Shown here in pieces: positions 1 to 11,025 of a stretch of 28,102 nucleotides of DNA (the stretch's first letter is position 1; the number at the start of each line of letters is the position of its first letter). The notes under the pieces were generated by a model, which was not told the DNA's origin, did no database searches, and saw only the letters and a program-made list of their open reading frames with translations. The position numbers and the translations under genes are program-made. Source of the DNA: Acephala macrosclerotiorum (lineage: Eukaryota; Ascomycota; Leotiomycetes; Helotiales; Mollisiaceae); assembly GCA_014904845.1 (NCBI GenBank), contig MU119632.1:7894-35995 (forward strand), written 5' to 3'.

Positions 1-520
1 AAAAATTTATTTTTTATTTTTAATAATAAATTATTATAAAAATTATTAATATTATTAATTTTTTTTTATTATATTAATAACGTTTATTAAAAAGTTTTTA
101 CGTATAATAATTTATATTTATAATATTATAATTTTAATAAGAATTAAAAAATTAAAAATAATAATCAAAATAATAAAATAAAAAATTAAAAAAAATTATT
201 AAAATATTAAAAACAAATCGAATTTATATATTAAATTAAATATTTAAATATAATTTTTAATAAAAAATTAAATTTTAATATATATATAAAAAATATATAT
301 AATAAAATTATATTAATAATTAATTTAATTAAACGTATTATAAAAATAAATAAAAAAATATTAATAATTAAAAAAAAAAAAAATTATTAATATAATATTA
401 TAATTATTATATAAAAATTTTTTTAATAAAATATCAAATAAAATAAATTTTTTTTTTTAATATATAAAATTATATTAAATTTAATTTTAAATTATAAATT
501 AAAAATATTAAATATAAAAA

Positions 521-636
521 ATAATTAAATATTATTTTATTTAATATATATATAAATAAAAGAATTTTTAATTAAAAAATAATTAAATATTATTTTATTT
601 AATATATATATAAATAAAAAAATTTTTAATTAAAAA
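521..636. repeat. 58-bp tandem duplication in AT-rich DNA
   Basis: Two adjacent 58-bp units at 521-578 and 579-636, followed by the start of a third at 637. The units are nearly identical; one visible difference is a G in the first copy (near 562) against A in the second. This is a local duplication inside the mutated tract. Confidence 0.8.
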
Positions 637-1013
637 ATAATTAAATTAAATTTAATATTATTACGATATTTTTATTAATATTTACAAAAATTAATAATAT
701 TAAAAAAATTAAACTAATATTATTAAATTATTTTATTTATAATAATTTAAATATTTTTTAATATTTTTATAAAATTAATTAAACGTATTTTAATAATTTT
801 TTTTTTTAAATTTAATTAATAATTATTATAATATAAATAATTAAAATCATTACAAAATCAATTTTTAATATCTTTTAATAATTTTAATAATTATATTTTA
901 ATATCGAATTTTTAATATTTTTATATATAAATAATATTTGAAAATTTATTATTTTATTAATTTATTTTATAAAGTTTATTTTAAAAATTTCAAATATAAA
1001 TAATAATAATACG

Positions 1014-1064
<51 letters not shown>

Positions 1065-1065
1065 A
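1014..1065. repeat. (TAAA)n microsatellite
   Basis: About thirteen uninterrupted tetranucleotide units of TAAA. It is a simple repeat with no visible role. Confidence 0.95.
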
Positions 1066-3499
1066 AATATTATAAAATACTAAAAAATTCGTCGTATTTA
1101 ATCGATTATAATCGAGATTTTTAATATTCTCGTACAAAGTATTTAATAATACGTGTACTAGCGTTGAATTAATACTACTAGTCTAATTTTAGTTTTTTAC
1201 TAAGAATTATTAAACTTTATTAACGTTAAAAAAATTTATTTACAACGTTGATTATTATTAATTTAATAAACGAATTAATAATATTAAAAATATAATTAAA
1301 ATTTAAAATTTAAACGTTTTATTTTATAATTATTAAAAAAAAAAAAATTTAAATTTATAATTATAAAATATAAACAAATATTTTTTTAATAAATAAAAAT
1401 TTTTAAATTTAAATAAAAAATATTTTAAAGTTTTTTTATTATATTATAATTAATTATTATTATATAAAATTTAAATATAATATTAAAATAATGTATATAA
1501 TATATTTTAATATACAAGTTTTTATATAAAAAATAAATATTAAATTAAATTTCAATTTATATTATTTATTTATTCTATGTTTTTTTAAAAATATAAATTA
1601 TAAAAAAAAAATATATATTTTTAATCGATTTTATTAATATTAATATTATAATTAAATAATTAAAAAAAATAAATAATATAAATATTATAAATTAAATTAA
1701 TAATAAAAAAAATATAAATTAATAAAATATAATAAATTTCATTAAATTATATTAAAAGTTTTATATATTTAAATTATAAAAACAAATTAATTCGATTTAA
1801 AAAAATATTATAAAACGTTATACGAATAATATTTTTTAAAACGATTATAAAAATATAAAAATATTATTAAAATAAAAAAATTATAAATTAAATTTTTTAA
1901 TTAATTAATATAATAATTAAAATAATTTTATAATTTAATAATTATTACAAATTATAAATTTAATTAAAATATTTAAATATAAAAATTTAATTAATTTATT
2001 AAAATTTTTTATTATTATATAATAAATATTAAAATTTTAATCGTATTATATTTATAATTATAATTTATTAATTAATTTAAATTATATAAAATTTATAAAT
2101 ATATTAAAATTTAATTAAATATTATTAAATTTTAAATATATTTTTATTTTAAATATTTAATATTTAAATATTAAAATATTAAAAATATATTTTATAATTA
2201 TATAATTTTTAAAAAAATAATTATAATAATTCGATATAAAAAATTAAAATTTTAAAAAAAAATTTTTAATAAAATTTTATTAAAAATATATTTTTATTTT
2301 AAATATTAAAATATTAATTTAATATTAAATATTTTTATAATTGTACAATTTTTAAAAAAAATTTTAAATTTTTTTTTTTAAAATTATATATTAAATAAAA
2401 TTTTTAAAAGGAATTTAATATAAAATTTTATTAAAAATACGTTTTTATTTTAAATATTTAAATATTAAATATTTTTTTAATATAAAATTATATTAATAAT
2501 ACGTTTTTATTTTAAATATTAAAAAACTTATTAATTTATTAATTTTATCGTTTAATAAAATTATTTTGATTTTAAATATTTATAAAATATTTAAAATAAA
2601 AATAAATTATTAAAATCGAAAATTTTATAATTTTTTATAAAAACTTTTTTATAAAATTTACAAAGTAAAATATATATTAAATATTAAAAAAAAAATTTTT
2701 ATTATATTTTTAATATTTTTAAAAAATAAATATAATAAATAAATATTTTTTTTTATAAAATTATTAATTTTTATTTTATATTAAAATAATAAAAAAAAAA
2801 AAAATTTTAAATTTTATAATATTTTTATTAATTTTTAAATTTCATATTAATTAATTATAATATTATAATTTTAATAGTTTTTTTTATTTTTATTATTTTT
2901 TTTTTCGTAAAATTAATAATATATTAATAATTTTTTCAATTTTTAAAATTTTTTTTTCGAAATTTAATTAATAATTTAATTTTTTTTTTTAAATTTTCGA
3001 ATAATTCGAATTTAAATTTAATTATAAAATAATTTTTTTTTTTAATTTTTTTTATAATTATTATTTTAAAAAATTATTTTATATTTATTCGTTTTTTTAT
3101 AATAATAATTATTTTTTATTAGTATTTTATATATATATTGAATTTCGTTAAATAATATTTTATTTTATATTTTTATTTTTATAAATTTTAAAAAAAAAAA
3201 AATTTATTTTAATTATAATATTTTATAATTTACAAAATTCGAAAAATTATTTAAATTTTTTTTTTTACGATTTACGACTTTATAATATTTAAAAAAAAAA
3301 ATTTAAACGATATTTATTAATATAATTAATTAATATATTAATTTAATTATAATTATTTTTTTAATAAAAAAAATTAATAAAAATAAAAATAATAAATACG
3401 ATTTTATTTATTTTTAAATTTTATTATTTTATTGCAAGTTAATTAATAATATAAAAATTTTTTTATTTAAACCTATTAAAAAAAACTTATCAAATAACG

Positions 3500-4137
3500 A
3501 AACGAGAGAAAATTAAAATTTATTCTCGAAAAACGAACGCAACGAAATACGAGGACCTCACTAGGAGAATTAAGCAACTGCGGTTATAAAATAAGCATTC
3601 GTACAAGGTAGAAAATTTAACCATACTCGAAGGTGCCTTATTTAGAAGCGGACGAATACTATTACCACGGAGTTAAAGGTCTGGTTCGAATGCCGTCTTG
3701 AATATACCTTCGGTCTCTCTACTACAGCCACTACTATGGGTTTGCCACCGTACTTCCATACTTATCAACACTTAACTACTTCAATAACCCAAGGGATGCT
3801 AATCCGATATGCCTTCCTCCGCGCCTGCTATCAAACGGTGTGAAGCCTCTATATTCTCAGCCACTTTCCGTTAAACCTTCTTACCCGAGATACCTCACGA
3901 ACGCCACGCTGCTTGCGTTCTCCCGGAAGCCATGTCTCGCCATATCCGGCCGCGTAACCGAGAGAAGCGAGCGAAGGTGCGAGGAAGATACAGTCATACA
4001 AGATGGCCGGAGAGGGTGCTCAGCTGGACAATTGGGGTTATAGCAGCAACGTCAGGAGGTGGAGAGATTTGGGTCAAGGTTATGGGCAAGAGACTCCTAA
4101 GTGAGCGAGCGCGGTTCAAGTGAAAGTGACATCCTCC
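3500..4137. other. GC-balanced island segment, no assignable gene
   Basis: Base composition is normal but no convincing coding frame was found. The only open frames are 63 and 67 codons, overlap each other and have no recognisable motif. One plus-strand frame around 3590-3800 faintly recalls a Ty3-type integrase region (tyrosine pairs and a proline/arginine-rich stretch) but lacks the HHCC signature. It is best treated as degraded repeat or gene debris. Confidence 0.5.
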
Positions 4138-4428
4138 TTAGGTTATTATCCTTGATACTCCACCATTTTCGGTGTTCTGGACATTAACGGAGAGAGTTTG
4201 GAATTTGGAAAGATAATAATTGGGTTGAATTCTATTATCCAAGTATTTATATTCAGTATACAATGATTCATCAAGCATTATATGATCATCCAGCAAAACG
4301 GTGTCTTCCGTTACAGTCGTGCGCGAGCCCATATTACCCATGAGTATGGCGTGGTCAGGGTCCGCATCTAGCTTCAGAATGTCAATCTGAGTAATATAAT
4401 TGATGGTCTTGATGATCTGGTTGATTGA
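4138..4428 (-). pseudogene. Unknown gene fragment, 3' end open
   Basis: The minus strand is open for 96 codons from 4428 to a TAA at 4138-4140. The first ATG in frame is at 4341, but the frame runs on upstream through coding-like sequence to a TAA at 4431-4429. The peptide includes DILKLDADPDHAILMG near its middle and is rich in D, N, Y and T. I recognise no family. Bases 4381-4428 belong to a repeat whose second copy at 7728 is mutated and carries a stop in the matching frame. Most likely this is the surviving 3' part of a duplicated gene. Confidence 0.4.
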
Positions 4429-4515
4429 TTAAGGTGATGAGATCTAGCTAGGTGCGGGGACATTATATCCATTGCAGTGCTTACTCAGCACTAAAACCAC
4501 TCGAAAGTCTAACAC
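4381..4515. repeat. 135-bp dispersed repeat, copy A (less mutated)
   Basis: Matches 7728-7862 without gaps. There are nine differences, at 4381, 4389, 4391, 4402, 4411, 4414, 4441, 4444 and 4447. In each, copy A has G or C and copy B has A or T. From 4448 to 4515 the copies are identical. The identical half holds a 6-bp stem with a 5-base loop (AGTGCT at 4476-4481, AGCACT at 4487-4492). The left half overlaps the minus-strand gene fragment. Confidence 0.95.
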
Positions 4516-4619
4516 GCCCTCTGCTGAGGAGCGCTGTAAAAATATATCCATTTCAACGTCCAAAGTAATATAAATATCTAATGTTTTCACGTGACCATCG
4601 CACTAATTATTATTAAGAT

Positions 4620-7600
4620 TTATTATTTTTTATTTTTTATTAATTATAATATCGAATCGTCGTAAAAAAGTTTATTAAATATTATAACGCTAATTTTAAT
4701 CGCTTTATAAAAAAAGTTTATAAAAAATTAAAAAAAAAAATTTAATTTTAAATAAAATATTTTTAATTTTTATTTTATAATTAAAAATATATTAAATTTG
4801 TTTTAAAAAACTTTTATTTTATTTTTATTTATTTTTTTATTATTATTTTTTTTTTAATTTTTAAAATTTATAAATAATATTATAATTTTTTTTAAATTAA
4901 ATTAATTTTTATTTAAATTTATTATAATTTTATAAATTATAAATTTATTATAAAATATTTATTTTATAAAAATATTTATAATTTAATCGTTTTTTAAAAT
5001 TAATTTATTTTTAATAATTATATTATTTTTTATATAAAAATATTAAATTTTAATATATTTAAATTTATTTAAAAATTTTATATTCGTATTAAAATCGATC
5101 GTAAAAAAATTATTATAATATAAAATAAAAAGTTTTTTAAAAAGTTTTTTATTGGTTTTTAATTATAGTTTTTTTAATTAAATTATTTTTTTTTATAATT
5201 TTATTTATTATAATAATTTTTATTTTTATCGAATTTAATATTATATTTTATTATTTTTATATTATTTATTAAATTGTTTTATTTTTTAATATAATTATTT
5301 ATTTTAAAATCGATTTATAATCGTTTTTAATTTTTGATATAAAATTGAAAAATATATTATAATTTTTATATTTTTTATTTTATAAAATATAAATTTAATA
5401 AATTAATTAATATAATAATTAATTAAATAAATTATAATATTTATAATTTGTTTATAAAAATAAAAATTATAATAATAATTTATTTATATATATATTTTTA
5501 ATAAATTATTAAAATATAATTTTCGTGCTTTTTTTTAATTTAAATTTTTTTTAACGTTTTTTAATTTTAATTTTAATTTTAATAATATTTATATTTATTT
5601 TATTAATATATTATTAATAAATAAAAAAATATAAATTTTAATTTTTCGAAAAATTTATTTAAATTCGTAAAAAAAAATTTTAAATAAAAAATATAAATTT
5701 TTATTTTTGAATTCAAAATAAAATTTATAAAAAAATTTAAAATTTTTTATATAAATTTAAAAATATTAAATTTATATTAATATAATTTATTTTTAAATCG
5801 CGTTTTATAATAAATATTAAAAGTATTTATAAAATTATATATTTTATAATAAAAATAAATATTTTAAAATAATTAATATTATAAATTTATTTAAATTTTT
5901 TAATAATAATTTTAATTTTATATCGAATTAATTTATTATAAATATTAAATTTTTTTTTAATATTTATTTATACGAAATAATATTTTTGTTACGTAATAAT
6001 TTTCTCGTATTAATTTTATAAATATTTATTTTTTAAAAATTTTATTAATAATTAAAAATTCGAATAAAATATTAAATATATTTAAAAAAAAAAAATTTAT
6101 TATTTTTTTCGTTTTAATAAAAAAATTATAAAAATTTTAAATATTAAAATTTTATTCGATTATTAATTTTAAATTTATTTTAATTTTAATTTTATAAATA
6201 TTTATTTTAATATTATTAATTATTTTATAATTTAAAAAATAATTAATTAAAATGTTAATAATAATATAATTATATATTATATTATTTATAATAAATAAAT
6301 TTATATTTAAAAATAATTAAAAAATTTTATAATATTAAAAAAATATATTTATTAATATTTTATTTTTAATTTAAATTATATATTTTATAATATAATTTTA
6401 AAAAACTAATAAAAAATTAATTATTTAAATTATTTATTTAATAATATTATTTAATAAAATTTTATATTTTTTTTATATTTTTATTTTTTAAAAATTTATT
6501 TTATTTATTATATAAATTTTATATATTTTATATTTAATATATAATTTAAATTTTAATATTTTTATATTTATAATATTGATTAATTTTCGTTAATATATTC
6601 AAAGTAATATTTATTAAATATATAATATTATTATTAATATTTTAATATTAATTCAATATAAAAAAATTATAAATATTATTTTTTCTATTTTTATTATTCG
6701 AAATATTAATTATTCGTTTTTTTTTAAATATAATTAATATTTTATTATATTAAAAAATTTTTAAAAAATTATTTAAATTTGATTTTAATATTCAATCGTA
6801 TTTATAATAATATTATTTATTATATTAATTTGATTTAATATTTATTAATGTTTTAAATATATAAAATTAAATTATATATTATTAAAATTTAAAATAATAA
6901 AAATTTATTATAATTAACGAGTTTTATATTATTATTATTATAATTATTATAATTAATTTTACGTTTTTTATTTTTAATTTATTTATTATTACGAAATTAT
7001 TTATAATTATATTATTATTTTTTTTACTAATATAATTTTTTTTATTATAAACTTATAATATAATAATTATTTTATTAAATATACGTTTGATTTTTAATAA
7101 ACGAAAAATATAATATTTTGTATTTTTATAATTATTATAATTCGATTTAAAATTTTATTATTAATAATTAATTTTTTAATCGTTAAAAATTAAAGTTTAT
7201 AAAATTTAAAACGATTTGTAAATTTTTTAATTTTTTAAAAGTTTTAAACTTTTTTTATTTAAAGTTCGTTTATTAAATAAATATTTAAATAAAATTAATA
7301 ATTTTATTATATTTTTTAAATTTATTTCAAATTCTTTTAATATTTTAAAAAAGAATTATAAAAAAGTTTTTATTTTATAATTTATCATTTATATTATTTA
7401 AAATAATTTAAATAATTTTAATAGTTTTTTTTTAAAAAATTTTAATTAATTCGATTAATATAAAAAAAATCAATTTTAATTTTTCGTTATTAATTAATTT
7501 AATAATATAAATACTAATAAAAGCGATTAAACAAAAATTTTATATCGAAAATAATTATTTTTTATAAGGATTTCAATCTTTTTTTACTTACAAACGTAAT

Positions 7601-7680
7601 ATAATATTATAAAAATAAATATTTCAAATTTAATTAAAATTGTTAAAATCGCTATAATAAATAAAATTAATATTTTAAAG
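4620..7680. other. Extremely AT-rich RIP-type tract, no gene
   Basis: Same character as the first tract: nearly only A and T, with residual C and G mainly as CpG. It separates the two copies of the 135-bp repeat. No ORF, RNA gene or transposon motif survives. The missing front part of the NLR gene at 8024 could have been in here, but nothing shows it. Confidence 0.85.
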
Positions 7681-7727
7681 TAAAATAATACGACGGTTTC
7701 AATAAGCACCTTCCGGGCTCATAATCT

Positions 7728-7862
7728 ATCAATCTAAATAATATAATTAATGGTCTTAATAATCTGGTTGATTGATTAAGGTGATGAAATTTAACTAGGT
7801 GCGGGGACATTATATCCATTGCAGTGCTTACTCAGCACTAAAACCACTCGAAAGTCTAACAC
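7728..7862. repeat. 135-bp dispersed repeat, copy B (mutated)
   Basis: Aligns to 4381-4515 at a constant offset of 3347. Relative to copy A it shows eight G-to-A and one C-to-T changes, all in the left 67 bases, and none in the right 68. On the minus strand the change matching 4389 turns a CAG codon of the copy A frame into TAG. This direction of change is what RIP predicts. Confidence 0.95.
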
Positions 7863-7910
7863 AGAAGCCACTTGACGTGAAAGCCGGGCAGGCCAGTCCA
7901 CCCGTCTGGC

Positions 7911-8018
7911 GCGAGCCTCTATTCTGGTGCGAGCGTCGATTCTTGTGCGAGCCTCGACTCTTGTGCCAGCGTCGATTCTGGTGCTAGCCCCGATTCTTGT
8001 GCGAGCTTCGATTCTTGT
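7911..8018 (+). repeat. 18-bp minisatellite, six units
   Basis: Six consecutive 18-bp units start at 7911, 7929, 7947, 7965, 7983 and 8001, with consensus GCGAGCNTCGATTCTTGT. The period is a multiple of three. One frame reads a hexapeptide repeat (CERRFL-like) from about 7799 to 7987; another reads ASVDSC-like units. It ends six bases before the NLR-like frame begins at 8024, and a TAA separates them in that frame. It may have been a coding repeat of the same gene or an independent expansion. Confidence 0.92.
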
Positions 8019-8023
8019 ACTAA

Positions 8024-8626
8024 CTGGAGTTGAGTCCTGAACCGGGCTCGTACAAAGACCGAACGCTCTACTCTACATGGCAAATTTTATTTAATCGTGT
8101 CAAACAAGAAAATGACCTTTCGGCTAAACTTCTTTGTTTCTAGGCGTACTTCAATAGTCAAAATCTCTAGTTAAAGCTTCTTCAGCACGATGACTTTAAT
8201 GACCCAGACTAGGTACGAGAACTAGCCAAAGACGAAGTAAGCTTCCAAAAAGCAATGCGAGTACTAAATAACCACGAGCTCGTAGAAGTAGATATGTCTT
8301 CGCAAGAATTAATCGAGTCACGAGGGTACAATATGCATAAATGCGTTTACTTATAAACAGTTCACATTCTTAACCAAAAATAGGGCTACGATTTAGCTAA
8401 GCTAGCTATAAAGTTTGTTAAATTACATATTCCCGGGGAGCAAGCTGTTTAGCGGTGGCTAATACAACGACGACTTCTCCAGCATGCAGCTAGATGTTCG
8501 TATATGTTTTCGAATAACTTAGTTTTAAACGATAAAATGGCATAGGCATATTATAACCTAAGACTCTTTTACACCGACTAGGGCAAGCTAGCCGTGGCCG
8601 AGAAGATGTACCAGCGGGCGCTCTAA
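8024..8626 (+). pseudogene. NLR/STAND-type protein with TPR, RIP-killed
   Basis: A single frame of 200 codons reads through with no frameshift and is broken only by TAG or TAA at 8141, 8168, 8210, 8354, 8381, 8450, 8543, 8579 and 8624. Between stops the peptide matches the region after the NTPase domain in fungal NLR-like proteins: RTLYSTWQI near 8060, SAKLL near 8120, ELIESRGYNMHKCV near 8300-8345, and RRLLQHAARC at 8468-8497. A tetratricopeptide unit of kinesin-light-chain type follows (GKLAVAEKMYQRAL, 8582-8623). Conserved Trp or Gln is expected at most stops, so each can arise from a CpA-to-TpA change on one strand. The nucleotide-binding domain and later TPR units are absent. Intact relatives act as non-self sensors. 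The TPR call is firm; the wider family is from memory. Confidence 0.8.
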
Positions 8627-8772
8627 GAAGCGACGACTGACATTGTATGTCATCTACCACTCTCCCTACAACCCCAGTCCTTGCTATCTTCACATTTTCA
8701 TCTGCCAGAAGGTCCGCGACCCGCGAATGCAGGAGCAATGGATTAGCCATCATACGAGTCGGTCTACAATCT

Positions 8773-9420
8773 CTACCTAATGCTACTGCAGATGCAGAGA
8801 CCAGAATACATAGAGAGGAATAGAGGCGGCAGGTTCGCCGAACGCTGAGAATTGTCGCTCATCTGCTCGATGCTGGAGTCGTCTACGTCCTCGACATAGG
8901 CATGGTATAAAGGTCGACCGCCTTGACTGAGTTCTTGCTTAACCGCTAGGGAGCTATGATCATGAGGGTCGACGAGGTTGTTCTTGTGCTGATCAGCTTG
9001 GCCGTCAGTTTCAGGCTCTTCTCGAGGCGTGGAAGCGGGAGTTGGTAAGGGCTTCGACTGTGGAATTTCTTGAACGGCTACTAGGACTTCGTTATAAGCG
9101 GCAGGGTGGTTTTCGATATATTGGGCAATGTTGCGGTTCCGCAGCAGGCGAACCAGATAGTTGAAGACCTCCCAACCACCCAGATGCAGAGTATTTTGAG
9201 TCCGACGATGATGCCGCCTCCGAAGAGACCAAGGAACCCAAGCAGCCAGAGCTGCCACCAGTCTGGGTGGACGAGCGGAACTTTGAAGGGACAAGCATAA
9301 GAGAAAAATGACCGCCTTTACTGGTGAAAGGGGTATTGATCTGGCGTGATCTCGAGCATGCAGGGAGATGCATTGAAAGGAATCGAGGGAACGTACAATT
9401 CTAATGTCAAGTTCGAGCAA
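8773..9420 (-). CDS. Uncertain ORF, possible membrane-protein remnant
   Basis: The minus strand is open for 215 codons, ending at TAG 8775-8773. The last two thirds look protein-like: FNYLVRLLRN, then a Pro/Glu/Asp-rich tail (PTPASTPREEPETDG) and an acidic end. In the next minus frame, 9299-9180 encodes a strongly hydrophobic stretch (DWWQLWLLGFLGLFGGG) that would be a good transmembrane helix joined to this tail by a one-base frameshift. That second frame continues upstream to an ATG at 9659-9657 but is broken by stops, including a TAA at 9320-9318. The plus strand over 9165-9420 is also open with an acidic peptide, so the hydrophobic run may be its antisense shadow. No family is recognised and the strand is not settled. 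Confidence 0.3.
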   Translation of the reverse strand: MLELDIRIVRSLDSFQCISLHARDHARSIPLSPVKAVIFLLCLSLQSSARPPRLVAALAAWVPWSLRRRHHRRTQNTLHLGGWEVFNYLVRLLRNRNIAQYIENHPAAYNEVLVAVQEIPQSKPLPTPASTPREEPETDGQADQHKNNLVDPHDHSSLAVKQELSQGGRPLYHAYVEDVDDSSIEQMSDNSQRSANLPPLFLSMYSGLCICSSIR

Positions 9421-10197
9421 TCTTTGTGGAGTATGTGAAAAAGGTAGGAGTCAGGCCGCTTTCACACAACCTGGACATTGCTCATCGCGTCTTCGAGGGC
9501 CTTCGGAAGGAGATGGTCTTAGTTCGGGAGAGTGGGTTCGAGCCACAATTGCAGTGGCTGCGTCTTTCTGTTTCGGTGTGGAGTGGGATCCAAGATATGG
9601 ATGCGCCTGGGATGTTTCCTTTGTCCCAGATATACAACATTCCCTATATTCGGTTTCATTCTGTGACGGAGTACTCGGTATCTATGTACGTAGCGAAGTC
9701 TGTTCGGGAGGTCATATCGGATTACCGAAAGGTCCACGTGACAATTCTACACTGGAAAATTGATCAGCTAGGACTTATAGTACGTTCTAATGCTCCTCAT
9801 TACCTATGTACCACGCTTATCAAGGACAATAAAGGTTGAGAGAATCTCTGATGTCTTTCGATCGTTGTATAACTGCGAAGTAAGAGATATTCCCCTTGCC
9901 TCGGAAGTTCAAAATACCAGTGTCTAGTGGACTAGCGACGAATCTTCTGTTGAACTAGAAGATCTCCAAATTGTGTACTACTTAGGAAGCACAACACAAA
10001 ACAAAGAAGGTGAATTTATGAACATAAGAGCTTCTCCATTCTGCGAATCAATGTGAGTTACACTAATATAGAAAGCTATCGAGCTAACTTACAGTAGTGA
10101 TCACAATAATCTACAAGTCGATGACGGTTCTTGGATGTTTAGCATAATTAACAGTCCAAATCGAACGTTTTTGAATTTGAGCTTCGATCTCATATGA
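9165..10197 (+). pseudogene. Spliced unknown gene with nonsense codons
   Basis: One plus frame runs from 9165 to 9737 with only a TGA at 9309 and a TAA at 9402. It then joins in frame through two short introns (9738-9780 and 10053-10094) to exons 9781-10052 and 10095-10197, ending at TGA 10195-10197. A TAG lies at 9925. Each stop can come from Trp or Gln by a G-to-A or C-to-T change, as in the NLR pseudogene. The peptide starts acidic (EYFESDDDAASEE, near 9189) and includes NLDIAHRVFEGLRKEM near 9465 and ELEDLQIVYYLGSTTQNKEG near 9960. I recognise no domain. The third exon and its intron are the best supported parts. The start is unknown, and the first 250 bases compete with a minus-strand frame. 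Confidence 0.5.
10053..10094 (+). other. Short spliceosomal intron, 42 bases
   Basis: The donor GTGAGT, branch-like GCTAAC and acceptor TTACAG all match fungal consensus. Removing it turns an immediate in-frame TGA into 34 further codons, ending at 10197, with an isoleucine codon split across the junction. At 42 bases it is near the lower limit for fungal introns. Confidence 0.7.
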
Positions 10198-10417
10198 AAG
10201 CAGAATGGAGATGCAGAGCCTTATTGATTCGAGTAGGGTAAGAATATGCGTATGCGAGCGCAATTGTTCGGACCTATACGGGCGATTACTCGATACCGAT
10301 AACCGAGAAGCGGAACGAGCCTGAAAGGGCGGAGACGAATGCCCCCGCTCATCGATCCTCGTCAAGCACTTCGAACGGAATACGAACATAGAATAAGGCT
10401 CAGGAACCGAACGAGGC

Positions 10418-10960
10418 TTGCATAGAAAGCGTGGAGGAGTCGAAGACTACGACCCTGTCATGGAGGAACCAGCGGCGGCGGAGAAGGAGTACGAACCTGT
10501 TATAGAGGGGGAGGAGGAGGAGCTTCCCCTAGCCCCGTATGATGGGTTTCTTGCGCCAGCTAGCAAAGGCAAAAAGGATAAAATGAAGAAGGGCAAGGTG
10601 GCGAGTAGAAAAACCAAGGAGTGTGGAGAAACCAAGTGTGTGGGGCCTTCATCTTGGCTCTTGATCATCTCGTTTGCTTCACCTTCGTCAGGCTTCGATA
10701 TCCTTGGATTCTGCATGCGGTGGTTCTGTGGTTGTTCACCTGCTGTACCCCAGGCCGTGGTACTACTTCCTCCAGATTCCGCCCCCCTTCCCTTCCCCGT
10801 ACTTCCTCCTTGGTTCGAAGTAGACGAACTGGAAGGTTGTGGGTCTTGCCACTCATACTCACCAAAGCCCGTATTTTTAGAAAAGGGCCACCCAGGACTT
10901 TCCATGTGCAAGGGTCTAACTCTCGCTAGGGGAAGAAGGGGGGACAACTCGGCTAAATAA
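10418..10960 (+). CDS. Acidic then lysine-rich hypothetical protein
   Basis: A 180-codon frame from ATG 10418 to TAA 10958-10960. Residues 7-43 are highly acidic with a repeated (D/E)Y(D/E)PV motif, followed at about residues 50-60 by KGKKDKMKKGK. This pattern resembles one unit of the low-complexity glutamate/proline plus KKDKKKKGK repeats of some fungal cytoplasmic proteins (from memory). The second half is rich in Cys, Pro and Leu and does not look conserved; the true frame may have shifted near 10640. The opposite strand is open over 10447-10947, but its serine runs mirror the Glu/Ala codons. A decayed repeat-protein fragment is the likeliest reading. Confidence 0.3.
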   Translation: MHRKRGGVEDYDPVMEEPAAAEKEYEPVIEGEEEELPLAPYDGFLAPASKGKKDKMKKGKVASRKTKECGETKCVGPSSWLLIISFASPSSGFDILGFCMRWFCGCSPAVPQAVVLLPPDSAPLPFPVLPPWFEVDELEGCGSCHSYSPKPVFLEKGHPGLSMCKGLTLARGRRGDNSAK

Positions 10961-11025
10961 TTTCATTATCTCGTCTTGAAAACCCAAGAAATAATACCCC
11001 TTAGATCCAAAAATACCTAGCCGAC

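Larger units (their letters stand above)
1..3470. other. Extremely AT-rich RIP-type tract, no gene
   Basis: Almost pure A/T: many 60-base lines contain no G or C at all. Most remaining C and G are in CpG pairs, with few CpA, CpT or CpC. No open frame of useful length is seen on either strand. This fits repeats mutated by RIP until nothing is recognisable. Composition returns to normal gradually between about 3430 and 3560, with no sharp junction. A subtelomeric or centromeric setting is possible but nothing here proves it. Confidence 0.85.

Noticed and set aside
1..3470. Mitochondrial or organellar DNA as the source of the AT-rich sequence
   Set aside because: There are no organellar genes or tRNAs, and the tracts grade into nuclear islands with a spliceosomal intron and a HET gene.
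3590..3800. Possible Ty3-type integrase remnant on the plus strand
   Set aside because: Tyrosine pairs and Pro/Arg-rich stretches recall the region, but no HHCC or catalytic DDE residues could be placed and several frames are needed.
10111..10389. 92-codon minus-strand ORF
   Set aside because: It overlaps the last exon of the spliced plus-strand gene and has no motif.
10447..10947. 166-codon minus-strand ORF
   Set aside because: Its serine and hydrophobic runs are the antisense of Glu/Ala and Lys codons in the plus-strand ORF; it has no independent motif.
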